Shown: positions 32,457 through 42,192, numbered from the stretch's first letter. The stretch: 42,192 bases of DNA from an uncultured Traorella sp. (GCA_944324265.1 CALUVS010000019.1:1-42192); one strand, 5' to 3'. Notes: generated by a model from the sequence alone, not told the origin. Translations and numbers: made by a program.

Positions 32457-32957
32457 CTAGGCTCCTTTACGCTCAATGAAATCTTCCACGTATTTTTGCT
32501 GGCTTTCTTCATCAATTTCCTTTTCAAGAATCTTGCTGGCTGCCATAAATGCAACTTCTGTGATTTCCTTTTTAATTTCTTCTTCAGCTTTTAATTTTTC
32601 CTGAGCAATATCACGCTGTGCTTTTTCAACCTGCAATTTTGCTTCTTGTTTTGCTTTATTGACGATTTCATTGCCTTCACTCTTTGCAGCTGTTCGGGCT
32701 TCTTCAATAATGCCTCGAGCTTCTTCACGAGCTCCTTTCAGCTGCTGAGCATATTGCTGCTTATAAGCTTCACCTTCTGCCTGTGCAGCTTTGGCCGCAT
32801 CCAATTCATCTTGAATAATTTTCTTGCGATTATCAAAGTAATTTAATACATTTTGCCAAAAATATTTCTTCGCTAACAGACAGATAATTAAAGTTGAAAT
32901 CAGAACGAGTATCATATCCGTTGGATTTAGTCTTAAATAATTTGAAATATCAATCAT
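32457..32957 (-). CDS. atpF: ATP synthase b subunit
   Basis: A peripheral stalk protein of 166 residues with one N-terminal membrane helix (about 13-33, TDMILVLISTLIICLLAKKY) and a long charged coiled coil (about 45-150) rich in Ala, Glu, Lys and Gln. Length and composition are normal. It follows atpE by a spacer of about 30 bases. Confidence 0.94.
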   Translation of the reverse strand: MIDISNYLRLNPTDMILVLISTLIICLLAKKYFWQNVLNYFDNRKKIIQDELDAAKAAQAEGEAYKQQYAQQLKGAREEARGIIEEARTAAKSEGNEIVNKAKQEAKLQVEKAQRDIAQEKLKAEEEIKKEITEVAFMAASKILEKEIDEESQQKYVEDFIERKGA

Positions 32958-32987
32958 GCATGATACCCTCCTTACACTACAAAATAA

Positions 32988-33975
<988 letters not shown>

Positions 33976-33979
33976 GGTT

Positions 33980-34333
33980 TCACCTCCTGTCAGCGCGCTT
34001 GCTGTAAACTAACAGCGCTGCTTTATGACATAAAAAACCTACCAGCATAGCCAAGATATTAGCTCCTGCCATATAGCCTAATGCAAAGACACATCCATAC
34101 ATGATGTATCTCAAAAGATAATTGAAGGCTGCTGATTTACCGCCGCCTTCCCCTTCAATACGATATGCCATGCTGACAATCATATTGAATCCAATCAGAC
34201 CAGTCAGCGTTCCTATGACAATACCAATAGAAATTGATTTATCCCAGAAAAAAAGGGATATCAGCAATGCTATTGCCATTATAAGGAATGAATATAGCTG
34301 AACTTGTCGAATCATTTGTTTTTTAGCTTCCAT
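33980..34333 (-). CDS. atpI: ATP synthase assembly protein I
   Basis: A 117-residue protein with four hydrophobic segments (about 13-30, 34-54, 67-86, 89-108), matching the AtpI family that helps c-ring assembly. The N-terminus MEAKKQMIRQVQLYS and the last residues KRADRR are basic. It overlaps the preceding small gene by about 11 bases and precedes atpB by four bases. Assignment rests on position and topology; the sequence motifs are weak. Confidence 0.8.
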   Translation of the reverse strand: MEAKKQMIRQVQLYSFLIMAIALLISLFFWDKSISIGIVIGTLTGLIGFNMIVSMAYRIEGEGGGKSAAFNYLLRYIMYGCVFALGYMAGANILAMLVGFLCHKAALLVYSKRADRR

Positions 34334-34511
34334 GTTGTGTTTCCTTTATCAGTAGATAACCTGTGCCAATCAGCACATAAAGCAGAAAACAGATGAGAAA
34401 AAAGGGTGTCGTATGCAGAAATTCATCCAGCTTTGTTCCCAAAAACAAAGCCAACAGACTTCCTACAACAATGCGTGTAACAAAACGCGTGGCTATCTGA
34501 TAGCCTTTCAT
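34323..34511 (-). CDS. atpZ: AtpZ/AtpI family small membrane protein
   Basis: A 62-residue protein with two membrane helices (about 8-24 and 35-53). The first carries ATRFVTRIVVGSLLALFLG followed by TKLDEFLHTTPFF, the pattern of the ATPase_gene1 (AtpZ) family; in other bacteria AtpZ and AtpI form a membrane complex linked to ATP synthase and possibly magnesium or calcium transport. Its ATG overlaps the upp stop (TAATG), and it overlaps atpI, so the upp-atp genes form one coupled operon. Confidence 0.75.
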   Translation of the reverse strand: MKGYQIATRFVTRIVVGSLLALFLGTKLDEFLHTTPFFLICFLLYVLIGTGYLLIKETQHGS

Positions 34512-35131
34512 TATTTTGTACCGAAGATTCTATCTCCTGCATCGCCTAACCCTGGCAATATATATCCTTTCTCATTCAGTTTTTCATCTAATGCAGCTAA
34601 GTAAATATCTACATCTGGGTGCATATCTTCAACGGCACGTACACCTTCAGGCACACCGACAAGACATACCAGACGAATATTTTTTGCGCCTTGTTTTTTG
34701 ACCATTGTAATGGCTGCATTTGCACTTCCGCCAGTCGCCAGCATTGGATCTACAATCATGACAAAAGCATCTTCTAAATGTTTTGGATATTTTGCAAAAT
34801 ATTCATGAGGTTCTAAGGTTTCTTCATCACGATATAAACCAATGTGAGCAATTTTGGCATTTGGAATTAAGTTGGCAATTCCATTGACCATACCCAAACC
34901 AGCTCTTAAAATTGGAACAATTACAATATCTGTAGCTACTTCCCGTGTTTTGCATAATGCCATCGGTGTTTGAATCTCGATTTCACGCGTTGGAATATCA
35001 CGGGTAATTTCATAAGCCATCAAACCGGCAATCTCATCAAGATTCTCTCTGAAAACCTTTGTAGAGGCTTTTTCATCTCTCATCAAAGCCAATTTGTGCG
35101 TAATCAGTGGATGATTTAAAACTTTGAGCAT
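34511..35131 (-). CDS. upp: Uracil phosphoribosyltransferase
   Basis: Makes UMP from uracil and PRPP (salvage). This 206-residue protein has the PRPP loop [17 protein letters not shown], the early [11 protein letters not shown], and the C-terminal uracil-binding segment [23 protein letters not shown] precedes the ATG. It is the first gene of the upp-atpZI-atpBEFHAGDC transcript, a known Firmicute arrangement, with an extended -10 promoter upstream. Confidence 0.96.
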   Translation of the reverse strand: MLKVLNHPLITHKLALMRDEKASTKVFRENLDEIAGLMAYEITRDIPTREIEIQTPMALCKTREVATDIVIVPILRAGLGMVNGIANLIPNAKIAHIGLYRDEETLEPHEYFAKYPKHLEDAFVMIVDPMLATGGSANAAITMVKKQGAKNIRLVCLVGVPEGVRAVEDMHPDVDIYLAALDEKLNEKGYILPGLGDAGDRIFGTK

Positions 35132-35164
35132 ATTATTCTTTTCTCCTTTACCTATATCGCCATT

Positions 35165-35173
35165 ATTATAACA
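35165..35173 (-). promoter_or_regulatory. Promoter of the upp-atp operon
   Basis: TGTTATAAT on the minus strand (TATAAT at 35170-35165 with a TG extension), about 35 bases before the upp ATG. The -35 match is weak (TTAAAT at 17 bases). Confidence 0.65.
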
Positions 35174-35236
35174 TTTATATTGTTAAAATTTAAGTAAATT
35201 ATACAAATTAAGACAATATAAAGATAATTCTATTAT

Positions 35237-35269
35237 AAAAAAATAGAAGCAGAAAGCCTGCCTCTATTT
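35237..35269 (-). terminator. Terminator of the DUF3137-lemA operon
   Basis: AAATAGAAGCAG/CTGCCTCTATTT (35241-35252 with 35258-35269, one mismatch) is followed by seven T on the minus strand. Confidence 0.85.
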
Positions 35270-35296
35270 CTCACTCTTTTGATTCATTTCAATTCA

Positions 35297-35830
35297 TTAA
35301 AATTTGATTTCTACATCTTTGCGTTTTGTTTCTTCTGCTTCGAAGAATTCTCTTTTCTCTGCATGAATCATATTGGCAACAATGCTTGTTGGAAAAGCCA
35401 CAATGCTTTGATTCAATGAAGAAACATTGGCATTATATGCACGTCTTGCAGCCTGTAAATGTTCTTCCACATCTGCAATCTGTTCCTGAAATTCTTTAAA
35501 TACATCACTGCTCTGCAATTCAGGATAGCTTTCAGCCAAAGCGAAAATTCTTCCCTGCAGGGCATTCATTTTCTGATCCGCAGTTTGTCTTTCTTTCATA
35601 TCCATGCCCTGACGCAATGAGATGACTTCACTCAGAATATCTTCTTCATGTTTGGCAAAGCCCTTCACCACTTCTAAGCTTTTAGTCAACACATCATATC
35701 TTTTTGTCAAAGCAACATCAATGCCGGACAAGGCTTCATCAATTTTAATTTCCTTTTGACGAAGACTGTTCATGGCTGCGATATACCAAACAACTACAAC
35801 AGCAACAATCACTAATACGATCCAAATCAT
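35297..35830 (-). CDS. LemA family protein
   Basis: A 177-residue protein with one N-terminal membrane helix (IVLVIVAVVVVWYIAAMN) and a long helical body: EIKIDEALSGIDVALTKRYD, then LAESYPELQSSDVFKEFQ and ARRAYNANVSSLNQSIVAFP, all LemA hallmarks. The domain after the helix probably faces outward. The function is poorly understood. It overlaps the upstream DUF3137 gene by four bases, and this pairing is common in Firmicutes. Confidence 0.92.
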   Translation of the reverse strand: MIWIVLVIVAVVVVWYIAAMNSLRQKEIKIDEALSGIDVALTKRYDVLTKSLEVVKGFAKHEEDILSEVISLRQGMDMKERQTADQKMNALQGRIFALAESYPELQSSDVFKEFQEQIADVEEHLQAARRAYNANVSSLNQSIVAFPTSIVANMIHAEKREFFEAEETKRKDVEIKF

Positions 35831-36693
35831 TTTGTTTCCTCCATTCTGTCTAAATCCAGACTATCAATAAGTTCGCATACAATATCTGCCTGACGCTGAC
35901 AGACAATTGCATTTTGCTCTGTTACTTCCTCCATCAAAGGAGCTTCAAATGCATTCTCATCCGTATATAACAGCAAATGCAGCTGGCTATTGATCAAGCC
36001 TACAGTCATTTTGCCGCCGTATCTTTTTTCGATTTCCATCAGTTTTTCCATAAAATGCGGTGTCAGAACATAAAAGGCATCATGCTCATTGGTTGTATAT
36101 ACACGGAATTGCTGATTGAATTCAGTGTTTTCCATTTCAATTTCATTGACATCAATTGAAAACATACTTGGTTTTCCTGAATTCAAAAATTCTCTTTCTA
36201 CAATCTTTGTATAAGATTGGAATGACTTTTCTAAATCAAATACCATCCATGGTCCGCGGAATAAAGTAACTGTATAGGAAGATTTTCCTGTACTTCTATG
36301 ATCCTGCATCGTGACATCACTTCTTTCAAAATGACATCCCTTGTATTCACCAGATACATAGTCATCACTGTAAAAGCGATTGCCTCGGCTGATCAGCAGT
36401 TTCTCTTCTACCCATTCTCGGCTGAATCCTTTATCCGGAGTATAGCTGACATGATCAAACATCTGTTCATATACCCCTCGGACAATTTTTTCCTTGTATA
36501 GCTTCATGTAATTCTTTTTTGATGGCAAAGATCTTCCAAACAAAAAAACAAGTATGATGAACACAATTCCCAGCACGGGCGAAAAGGCAACGCCAAACAC
36601 ACCAAGTACCATAACAGCTATCATGATTCCTTGATCTCGCAATGCTTTTTTCCGCATTGCATTAATTTCATTTAATGTTTCTTTCCCTATCAT
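35827..36693 (-). CDS. DUF3137-like membrane protein
   Basis: This 288-residue protein has two adjacent hydrophobic segments (about 21-37 and 39-52) and a large soluble domain of about 230 residues. Landmarks are KIVRGVYEQMFDHVSYTPDK, SGEYKGCHFERSDVTM and FRVYTTNEHDAFYVLTPHFM. The composition and the paired lemA gene fit the DUF3137 family. The role is unknown. It is the first gene of a two-gene operon. Confidence 0.75.
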   Translation of the reverse strand: MIGKETLNEINAMRKKALRDQGIMIAVMVLGVFGVAFSPVLGIVFIILVFLFGRSLPSKKNYMKLYKEKIVRGVYEQMFDHVSYTPDKGFSREWVEEKLLISRGNRFYSDDYVSGEYKGCHFERSDVTMQDHRSTGKSSYTVTLFRGPWMVFDLEKSFQSYTKIVEREFLNSGKPSMFSIDVNEIEMENTEFNQQFRVYTTNEHDAFYVLTPHFMEKLMEIEKRYGGKMTVGLINSQLHLLLYTDENAFEAPLMEEVTEQNAIVCQRQADIVCELIDSLDLDRMEETK

Positions 36694-36722
36694 AATATTT
36701 CCATATCTCCTCTGCTGTTTTT

Positions 36723-36765
36723 ATTTTAGCATGAAATTATCCCTATTTTACTGACAATGTTGTCA
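36723..36765 (-). promoter_or_regulatory. Promoter of the DUF3137-lemA operon with upstream palindrome
   Basis: An extended -10, TGCTAAAAT (TAAAAT at 36728-36723), lies about 30 bases before the ATG. A perfect 14-base palindrome, TGACAATGTTGTCA (36752-36765), sits at about the -35 region or just upstream and could be an operator. Confidence 0.45.
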
Positions 36766-36773
36766 TTATTCAA

Positions 36774-36813
36774 AGAAAAACAGAAGATCAAAATGATGCA
36801 TGATCCTCTGTTT
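36774..36813 (-). terminator. glyA terminator
   Basis: AAACAGAAGATCA/TGATCCTCTGTTT (36778-36790 with 36801-36813) is followed by TTTTTC on the minus strand, 9 bases after the glyA stop. Confidence 0.8.
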
Positions 36814-36821
36814 GTTTCATA

Positions 36822-38045
36822 TTAAAATTGTATCGGAAAGTTTTTAGTACATTCAATGACACTGTTTCGAATCGCTGCCAATTTCTCTTGATCATCACGA
36901 TTGACAACAGCTTCTTTGATCCAATGTGCCACTTGAATAAATTCTTTTTCTTTGAATCCGCGAGTTGTCATTGCTGCAGTGCCTAAACGGATACCGCTGG
37001 TAACCATTGGCTTCTGGGTATCAAACGGAATGGCATTTTTATTGCATGTGATGCAGACTTCATCCAAGATTTTCTCACATTGTTTTCCTGTAATGCCAAA
37101 GCTGGACATAACATCAACTAAGATTAAATGATTATCTGTACCGCCGGTTACGATACGGAATCCTTCTTGCTTCAAAGCTTCACAGAAAGCCTTGCAGTTG
37201 ATGACTATCTGTTCAGCGTATTCTTTGAATTCAGGCTGCATAGCTTCATGGAAGCAGACTGCCTTACCTGCAATGACATGCATCAATGGGCCTCCCTGAA
37301 TACCAGGGAAAAGATGCTTATCTAAGCTGGCAGCATATTTTTCTTTGCATAAAACAATGCCTCCTCTTGGTCCTCGCAATGTTTTATGTGTGGTACTTGT
37401 AACAAAATCACAGGAAGGAACTGGAGATGGATGAACTCCTGCTGCAACTAAACCAGCAATATGCGCCATATCTACCATTAAATAGGCCCCTACTTCATCT
37501 GCAATTTCTCTGAATTTTTTAAAGTCAATGAAGCGAGGATATGCACTGGCACCTGCCACAATCAGTTTCGGTTTTTCTTTTAATGCGATCTCTCTTACTT
37601 CATCATAATCGATCATTTCTGTTTCTTTATTTACTCCATAGCTGACAAATTGATACAGAGTTCCAGAAAAGTTCAAAGGATGACCATGCGTTAAATGTCC
37701 TCCGGCAGCCAAGTCCATACCTAAAACCTTATCACCTGGTTCCAGAACAGTGAAATATACAGCCATATTGGCTTGTGAGCCGGAATGAGGCTGAACATTG
37801 GCATGTTCGGCACCAAAAATCTGACATAGACGCTGACGAGCAATTTCTTCAACGACATCTACATTTACGCATCCGCCATAATAGCGCTTATTTGGATATC
37901 CTTCGGCATATTTGTTGGTCAAGATACTGCCGACAGCTTCCATAACATCATTGGATACATAATTCTCAGATGCAATCAGTTCAATATTCTGCAACTGTCT
38001 TTGCGCTTCTTTTTGAATGGCTTCTTGAATTTGAAGATCTTTCAT
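36822..38045 (-). CDS. glyA: Serine hydroxymethyltransferase
   Basis: Interconverts serine and glycine with tetrahydrofolate, the main source of one-carbon units; a PLP enzyme. The PLP lysine is in [15 protein letters not shown], with [15 protein letters not shown] near the N-terminus and [19 protein letters not shown]. With the ATG at 38045 it has 407 residues. I prefer it to the ATG two codons earlier because GGAGGG abuts that first ATG but is 7 bases from the second. It follows sua5, as in many Firmicutes, and ends at its own terminator. Confidence 0.96.
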   Translation of the reverse strand: MKDLQIQEAIQKEAQRQLQNIELIASENYVSNDVMEAVGSILTNKYAEGYPNKRYYGGCVNVDVVEEIARQRLCQIFGAEHANVQPHSGSQANMAVYFTVLEPGDKVLGMDLAAGGHLTHGHPLNFSGTLYQFVSYGVNKETEMIDYDEVREIALKEKPKLIVAGASAYPRFIDFKKFREIADEVGAYLMVDMAHIAGLVAAGVHPSPVPSCDFVTSTTHKTLRGPRGGIVLCKEKYAASLDKHLFPGIQGGPLMHVIAGKAVCFHEAMQPEFKEYAEQIVINCKAFCEALKQEGFRIVTGGTDNHLILVDVMSSFGITGKQCEKILDEVCITCNKNAIPFDTQKPMVTSGIRLGTAAMTTRGFKEKEFIQVAHWIKEAVVNRDDQEKLAAIRNSVIECTKNFPIQF

Positions 38046-38047
38046 TT

Positions 38048-38656
38048 TCATCCCTCCAGTACTTTTCTGATTTCTTCTTCAGCAATCGGTCCTTCTCTTA
38101 CAATTTTTACTTCATCAACAGCAGAAACTATCGTAGAACTCAGCAAGCCCTTGCATTCCCCTGATACAATCATATCAATGCGCCCATCAAAGCTTTGAAT
38201 GACTTCATCCGTTGTCGTTCCGGTTGGCTGTCCGCTTAAATTAGCACTTGTCACCAGCATAGGTCTGCCAAGGGCATCAATCATTTTTAAAATGAAATCA
38301 TCTTCCGGCATACGGCAGGCAATTGTATCAAAGCCATTCGTATATTCATCCTCCACACTTGCTTTTTTCTTCAGGATAATGGTAAAAGCTCCCGGCATAA
38401 ATGCTTGAATCAGCTTATGCGCCTGCGGACTGACATAAGCCACCTGTTCAAGCTGAGCAACACTAGAGATCATCATCGGAATCGGCTTGCTTTCAGGTCT
38501 TCCTTTCGATAATTTCAATCGATTCAAGGCATCTAAATTTCCATACATGACACCTAATCCATACACTGTATCTGTTGGGAAAGCAACAACACCGCCTTCC
38601 TTGACACAGGCAATGACATCTTCAATTTTTTCTCTTGTTATATATATCGTTTTCAT
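38048..38656 (-). CDS. ywlC: Threonylcarbamoyl-AMP synthase (Sua5/YrdC/YwlC family)
   Basis: Makes threonylcarbamoyl-AMP from threonine, bicarbonate and ATP for the t6A modification of tRNAs that read ANN codons. This 202-residue YrdC domain has [46 protein letters not shown] and [12 protein letters not shown]. It lacks the extra C-terminal domain of long Sua5 proteins. No strong ribosome binding site precedes the ATG. It lies immediately upstream of glyA and is probably cotranscribed. Confidence 0.92.
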   Translation of the reverse strand: MKTIYITREKIEDVIACVKEGGVVAFPTDTVYGLGVMYGNLDALNRLKLSKGRPESKPIPMMISSVAQLEQVAYVSPQAHKLIQAFMPGAFTIILKKKASVEDEYTNGFDTIACRMPEDDFILKMIDALGRPMLVTSANLSGQPTGTTTDEVIQSFDGRIDMIVSGECKGLLSSTIVSAVDEVKIVREGPIAEEEIRKVLEG

Positions 38657-38714
38657 AAATACAGTCTATCATAAAACAGTGCAGATTGAAATGATGAGAA
38701 TGCTTCATATACAT

Positions 38715-38749
38715 GAAAAAAGAACCCTCAATTATGAATTGAGAGTTCT
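38715..38749 (-). terminator. Terminator of the fourth surface-protein gene
   Basis: AGAACCCTCAATT/AATTGAGAGTTCT (38721-38733 with 38737-38749) is followed by six T on the minus strand. Confidence 0.85.
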
Positions 38750-38776
38750 TCTGAAATACTTATTTGTGTTGTCTAA

Positions 38777-40528
38777 TTAAGCATGCCACAATCCGTTAGC
38801 ATCTAATGCATAACCATCTGGAGTTGTAGTTGGCCCATAAAGCATCTTGCCATCGTTACCTACATAGTATGCAGAAGTAGCATCTCTCCATACCCATGAA
38901 TTTCTTAACATATGACCATTGCTTACATAGTACCAAGTATCCTTAGCTGTACATACCCAACCATTGAATGCTTGACCATTTACATAGTAATCCCAGTTAC
39001 CATTACCTAAATCAATCCATCCATCATTTACAACTGTACCTGATAAGATCAACTTGAAGTATAATGATTCAATTAAGTCAGCGTTACTTCTTACCATACG
39101 TTTTTCTTTTGATGTTAAGTGATATGGATCAGTTGCATCACTTCCTACAACATCTAATTCATTTAATGCTCTCTTAGCAGCTAAGATAGTTTCAGCTTCT
39201 GTGTTAGTGAATGAATCTCCAACATTTACTTCTTCAATTGCTTCAACTGCAGCTAATAAATCTTCAACTTCAGTTCTTCCTTCAGTCAGCACATCGTAAT
39301 ATGTTTCATCAGATTTAGCATCAACTAATGTTACCATTAAATATCCAACGCCAGAATTTTCTGAGAAATCAGCAGCGTCTTTTTCAGTTAAATAGCGTGC
39401 CATTTCTGCAGGTTCTAATTCAACTGCATATCTGCCGTTTGAACGTTCTCTGATATCCACTGTATAGAATTTACTAAATAATTCATCTACATAAGTAGTT
39501 AAATTTTCGATATCTTCTGCGCGGAATGCATTTGTTGCTCTATAAACTCTGTCTTCATCATTTGCTTTGATTGCTGATACTAATTCATTTACTTCTGTCT
39601 TAACAGCTTTCAAAGCTTTGTTTGCATCTGAAGTTGATTTTAATAAATCATTTACTTCTTTGATTTCTTCAACAACAGCGTCTAAGCCTTCCATGATTTC
39701 TGCAATCTCATCTTCATCAGCAACAGTTTCGTAATCAATCAAATCTGTGATTTCTGTTTCGTCTGCTTTTTTGAAAGTCCACTTATCTTCTTCAACTTTC
39801 TTAATAAAATCTTCTAATTTAGATAAATTTGTTCTTTCGAATTTATCTCCATCTAAGATATCTTCAACTGTTGTCTCACCTGCAACTTTTTGTGTTAATA
39901 ATGCATCTGCATATTTTCTGATGTAGCTGTCAAGATAAGTATCTTTATAATCAGCAACCATATCTTTAAAGCTATCTGCATTGTCAATGTATTCATCAAC
40001 ATTTGCTTCATCTACTTCTGAAGGAATATTTTCGATATAAGCTTCAAACGCAATAACTTCATTATACAAACTTTCTAAAGTTCTCCATTCTTCTTTAGAA
40101 ATTACTTCATTGTATAATGCTCCTCCTGATGCGAATTCTCTACGTAATCTTGCATTTAAACCATCATTACCACGGAAGTTTGCAATTTGTGCATTCAATT
40201 TTGCTAAGTGTTTTCCTTCATCACTTGTTGTGCATTTTAAATAATCTTTTACATTTCCTTTATCCAATACCTTTTCAACAGTTTCCTTACCATTAATACT
40301 TGATAAACTGTTCCATTCAATTGATTCATCAGCAGGAACATTGTAAACTGTGTATCCCGCTTGATCTAAATCATACACAATTTTACTAACTACTTCGTTT
40401 GCTTGTTCAACCTGTGAGTAACTGCAGCTTACTTCTTCATCAGCAGCATTTACACCAGTAACTGGCAATACACTAGTAACCATAGTCAAAGCCATAGCAC
40501 TAGCTAATAACTTCTTAAAGTTATTCAT
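38777..40528 (-). CDS. Secreted surface protein 4 with cell-wall-binding repeats, 583 aa
   Basis: The shortest paralogue. The signal peptide matches protein 3 (ALTMVTSV), with likely cleavage at VNAA-DEE. The family core is compact: Cys35, ADESIEWNSLS, Cys99, DNADSFKDMVADYKDTYLDS near 190-210, and ERSNGRYAVELEPAEMARYL near 370. Acidic helices run throughout. The C-terminal module from about 500 reads GWIDLGNGNWDYYVNGQ, TWYYVSNGHML and SAYYVGNDGKML, ending DANGLWHA, close to protein 2. It resembles protein 1 most in the middle. It is about 12 kb from the other three, between sua5 and an ATPase-nuclease-like gene. Function unknown. Confidence 0.8.
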   Translation of the reverse strand: MNNFKKLLASAMALTMVTSVLPVTGVNAADEEVSCSYSQVEQANEVVSKIVYDLDQAGYTVYNVPADESIEWNSLSSINGKETVEKVLDKGNVKDYLKCTTSDEGKHLAKLNAQIANFRGNDGLNARLRREFASGGALYNEVISKEEWRTLESLYNEVIAFEAYIENIPSEVDEANVDEYIDNADSFKDMVADYKDTYLDSYIRKYADALLTQKVAGETTVEDILDGDKFERTNLSKLEDFIKKVEEDKWTFKKADETEITDLIDYETVADEDEIAEIMEGLDAVVEEIKEVNDLLKSTSDANKALKAVKTEVNELVSAIKANDEDRVYRATNAFRAEDIENLTTYVDELFSKFYTVDIRERSNGRYAVELEPAEMARYLTEKDAADFSENSGVGYLMVTLVDAKSDETYYDVLTEGRTEVEDLLAAVEAIEEVNVGDSFTNTEAETILAAKRALNELDVVGSDATDPYHLTSKEKRMVRSNADLIESLYFKLILSGTVVNDGWIDLGNGNWDYYVNGQAFNGWVCTAKDTWYYVSNGHMLRNSWVWRDATSAYYVGNDGKMLYGPTTTPDGYALDANGLWHA

Positions 40529-40613
40529 AAATTTTTTCCTCTCTTTCTTTCTCTTTCCCTATTGGAATTCTATTTTTCGGACACAATCATGTAAGTCATT
40601 GCATAACTGAATC
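40463..40613 (-). repeat. Shared leader plus signal-peptide repeat, copy 4
   Basis: Same block as copies 1-3. It matches copy 3 except that it has the unique CGGACACAATC sequence where copy 3 has T. It ends at the same GATTCAG boundary, about 15 bases from the terminator of the upstream ATPase gene. Confidence 0.9.
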
Positions 40614-40626
40614 ACTGAGAAAGCAA

Positions 40627-40649
40627 AAGAAAAGATCGATTTCTCGATC
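40627..40649 (-). terminator. Terminator of the DUF4143 ATPase gene
   Basis: GATCGA-GAAA-TCGATC (coding strand; 40634-40649) is followed by TTTTCTTTT, 11 bases after the stop. Confidence 0.75.
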
Positions 40650-40659
40650 ATTATAAAGA

Positions 40660-41883
40660 CTATATACAATTTACTGATATTACTTTTATATTTCTTGTCA
40701 GTGAATAGTTTTCTTTTGTATTGCATATAATGCAAGATTCCCCAATTTCATATCTTGATTTTTCTAATTGCTTAAATGAACTTACATCTTTTAAATTAAA
40801 ACTTATACCTTTTTTTATTTCTATTAAATGAAGTTTTGCATTTTCTAACAGAATTAAATCAATTTCATTTTGATTTGAATCGCGATAATAATATCCGTTA
40901 AAATTTTTCCCGTTATTCAAATATGTCTTACGTATTTCATTCATAACATACGTTTCCATGAATGCTCCTGCAAATGCACTGACTTCCAATGTTGATGCAT
41001 CATTGATTTTTGCAAGATGTGCTGCTAGTCCTGTATCTGAGAAATATATTTTTGGCGTTCTTGTTATTCTTTTTACTATTGATACATCATTATAACTTTG
41101 AAGCAAGTATATTAATCCGCAGGTTTCAAGTACTGATATCCAGTCTCCTATTGTTTTTACTGTTACTCCTACTGCTTTTGATATGGTACTCATATTTAAC
41201 TGCTGACCAGTCAGTGAAGCTAATATCTGCATAAATGAATGAAATCGGCTTTTATCTTTCAAATTGATTAATTGATTTACATCTCGATCTATATATGTAG
41301 AAACATATCTCTGATAAAACATTTCTGAGTTCATTGCCGGATTGCTATAGATTTCTGGATAATTTCCTTGTATGATTCTTTCAAATAGTTCATGACTATT
41401 TAATTCATTTTTCTTTTTTTTAAAATCATTGGATGGCAAAAATGGTATTTCTTCTTCTCCATTTATTTCATTTTGACTTAATGGTTCCATTGTTAAAACA
41501 GCAGCTCTGCCTGCCATTGATTGAGATATATTATTCATTAATTCATAAGACTGTGATCCTGTTAAGATAAATAGCCCATTGGCTTTTTCCTGCTTTATTC
41601 GCTTTGAATTGACTATTTCTTCGATAACTTCCATAAGTATCGGTGCATATTGTACTTCATCAATAATCAATGGATATCCATGTCTTTCAATAAAATATTT
41701 TGGATCTGTATTGGCTAAATTACGTTCTTCTATATTATCTAAAGACACATAATGAAATCCATGAGATTTAGTAAAAGCATAAACTACTGTAGATTTCCCG
41801 ACCTGCCTTGCTCCTGTGATAACCGTTACCGGATACGCTTCTAATGATTGTTTGATAGTTGATGTTATGGTTCTTTGGATCAT
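40660..41883 (-). CDS. AAA_14/DUF4143 family ATPase with nuclease-like C-terminus
   Basis: This 407-residue protein has P-loop GARQVGKST (24-32), Walker B YPLIIDEVQYAP (Asp75-Glu76) and sensor-like LTGSQSYELM, all AAA_14. The DUF4143 region (about 180-345) includes MNEIRKTYLNNG and SNQNEIDLILLENAKLHL, followed by IEIKKG. This gives the Asp...Glu-x-Lys arrangement of the PD-(D/E)xK superfamily (D342, E355, K357). A helix-turn-helix-like segment (MSTISKAVGVTVKTIGDWIS) precedes it. Such genes are common and often multicopy in Firmicutes; their role is unclear. AAGGAGG precedes the ATG, and the promoter at 41905-41933 is good. It lies directly upstream of surface gene 4. Confidence 0.85.
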   Translation of the reverse strand: MIQRTITSTIKQSLEAYPVTVITGARQVGKSTVVYAFTKSHGFHYVSLDNIEERNLANTDPKYFIERHGYPLIIDEVQYAPILMEVIEEIVNSKRIKQEKANGLFILTGSQSYELMNNISQSMAGRAAVLTMEPLSQNEINGEEEIPFLPSNDFKKKKNELNSHELFERIIQGNYPEIYSNPAMNSEMFYQRYVSTYIDRDVNQLINLKDKSRFHSFMQILASLTGQQLNMSTISKAVGVTVKTIGDWISVLETCGLIYLLQSYNDVSIVKRITRTPKIYFSDTGLAAHLAKINDASTLEVSAFAGAFMETYVMNEIRKTYLNNGKNFNGYYYRDSNQNEIDLILLENAKLHLIEIKKGISFNLKDVSSFKQLEKSRYEIGESCIICNTKENYSLTRNIKVISVNCI

Positions 41884-41904
41884 ATATTTCCTCCTTGCAT
41901 TTCT

Positions 41905-41933
41905 ATTTTATCATTTTAATAACTATCAATCAA
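41905..41933 (-). promoter_or_regulatory. Promoter of the DUF4143 ATPase gene
   Basis: TTGATT (41933-41928), a 17-base spacer and TAAAAT (41910-41905) on the minus strand, just before the ribosome binding site. Confidence 0.6.
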
Positions 41934-41939
41934 TTTAAT

Positions 41940-42192
41940 ATTTATGTATATTTTTATTTAAACTATAAATTTGCATAATATTTTAATCGTAATTTATTTC
42001 TGTATGGACATATTGAATGAATGATTGATTCATCACATAATTTTAAGGATCATTTATTCTAATGACTTAAGTTAAACAACTTTCGTTTTCCCTGAATAGA
42101 AAAGAACCCTCAATTTAGCAATGTCATTTAGTTAATTTGTGGGCTTTAAGTGAAAACAGTATATGATGTTACCGAAAGTAATTAAATATACT
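41940..42192. other. AT-rich right-edge region without a gene
   Basis: No supported ORF. At about 42100-42115 the bases AAAAGAACCCTCAATT match the left arm of the surface-gene-4 terminator (38718-38733) exactly, but the right arm is missing. This may be a remnant of another surface-gene 3' end, or chance. Confidence 0.35.

Noticed and set aside
38657-38712. Riboswitch before ywlC-glyA, such as a glycine or THF element
   Set aside because: The space between the start codon and the next terminator is under 60 bases per side and shows no suitable structure.
41010-41234. 74-residue hydrophobic plus-strand ORF
   Set aside because: It is antisense to the DUF4143 ATPase gene, and its leucine richness comes from the reverse complement of that coding sequence; no ribosome binding site.

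Overview
The window looks like chromosome of a low-GC Gram-positive bacterium (Firmicutes sensu lato). Housekeeping gene order, strong AGGAGG-type ribosome binding sites, AT-rich intergenic DNA and secreted proteins with choline/glucan-binding-like repeats fit a gut Erysipelotrichia-type organism. That placement is an inference. Almost everything is on the minus strand; only the ZIP metal transporter (16742-17515) is on plus. I see no rRNA, tRNA, insertion sequence, prophage or CRISPR array.

Layout, left to right. 1-2230 is sparse: a run of tiny membrane-protein genes and a secreted-protein gene broken by two in-frame stops, which still has a consensus promoter. 2228-5667 holds dut, a small membrane protein, ptsH (HPr), a DUF523 gene, yaaA and murB. 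5742-9573 is a heterodimeric ABC exporter (BmrCD/YheHI-like) preceded by a leader-peptide attenuator; a streptothricin-acetyltransferase-like GNAT, a DUF1146 membrane protein and a small secreted protein follow. 10765-13592 is the classic Firmicute set prmC, prfA, tdk, rpmE. 13873-16593 is a YtrA-type GntR regulator with an ABC ATPase and permease. 17551-17653 is a candidate free-standing structured small RNA.

17887-26213 and 38777-40613 hold four paralogous secreted proteins (583-757 aa). They share an almost identical upstream leader of about 85 bp, the same signal peptide, a conserved pair of cysteines in an otherwise diverging helical region, and a C-terminal cell-wall-binding module. Two of the four have, directly upstream, a gene for an AAA-type ATPase whose C-terminus looks like a PD-(D/E)xK nuclease fold (20291-21697 and 40660-41883). 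One leader copy carries a 16-bp T tract exactly where the other copies have five T plus an 11-base unique sequence.

Between the surface-protein blocks is a second housekeeping run, read right to left: sua5, glyA, a DUF3137/lemA pair, upp, atpZ, atpI, atpBEFHAGDC and a lipoprotein alpha/beta hydrolase. The c subunit carries two glutamates plus Thr/Tyr ligands, predicting a sodium-coupled ATP synthase.

The most interesting items are the surface-protein family with its shared leader and homopolymer tract, the attenuator before the exporter, the candidate small RNA, and the palindrome-controlled ATPase-nuclease gene.
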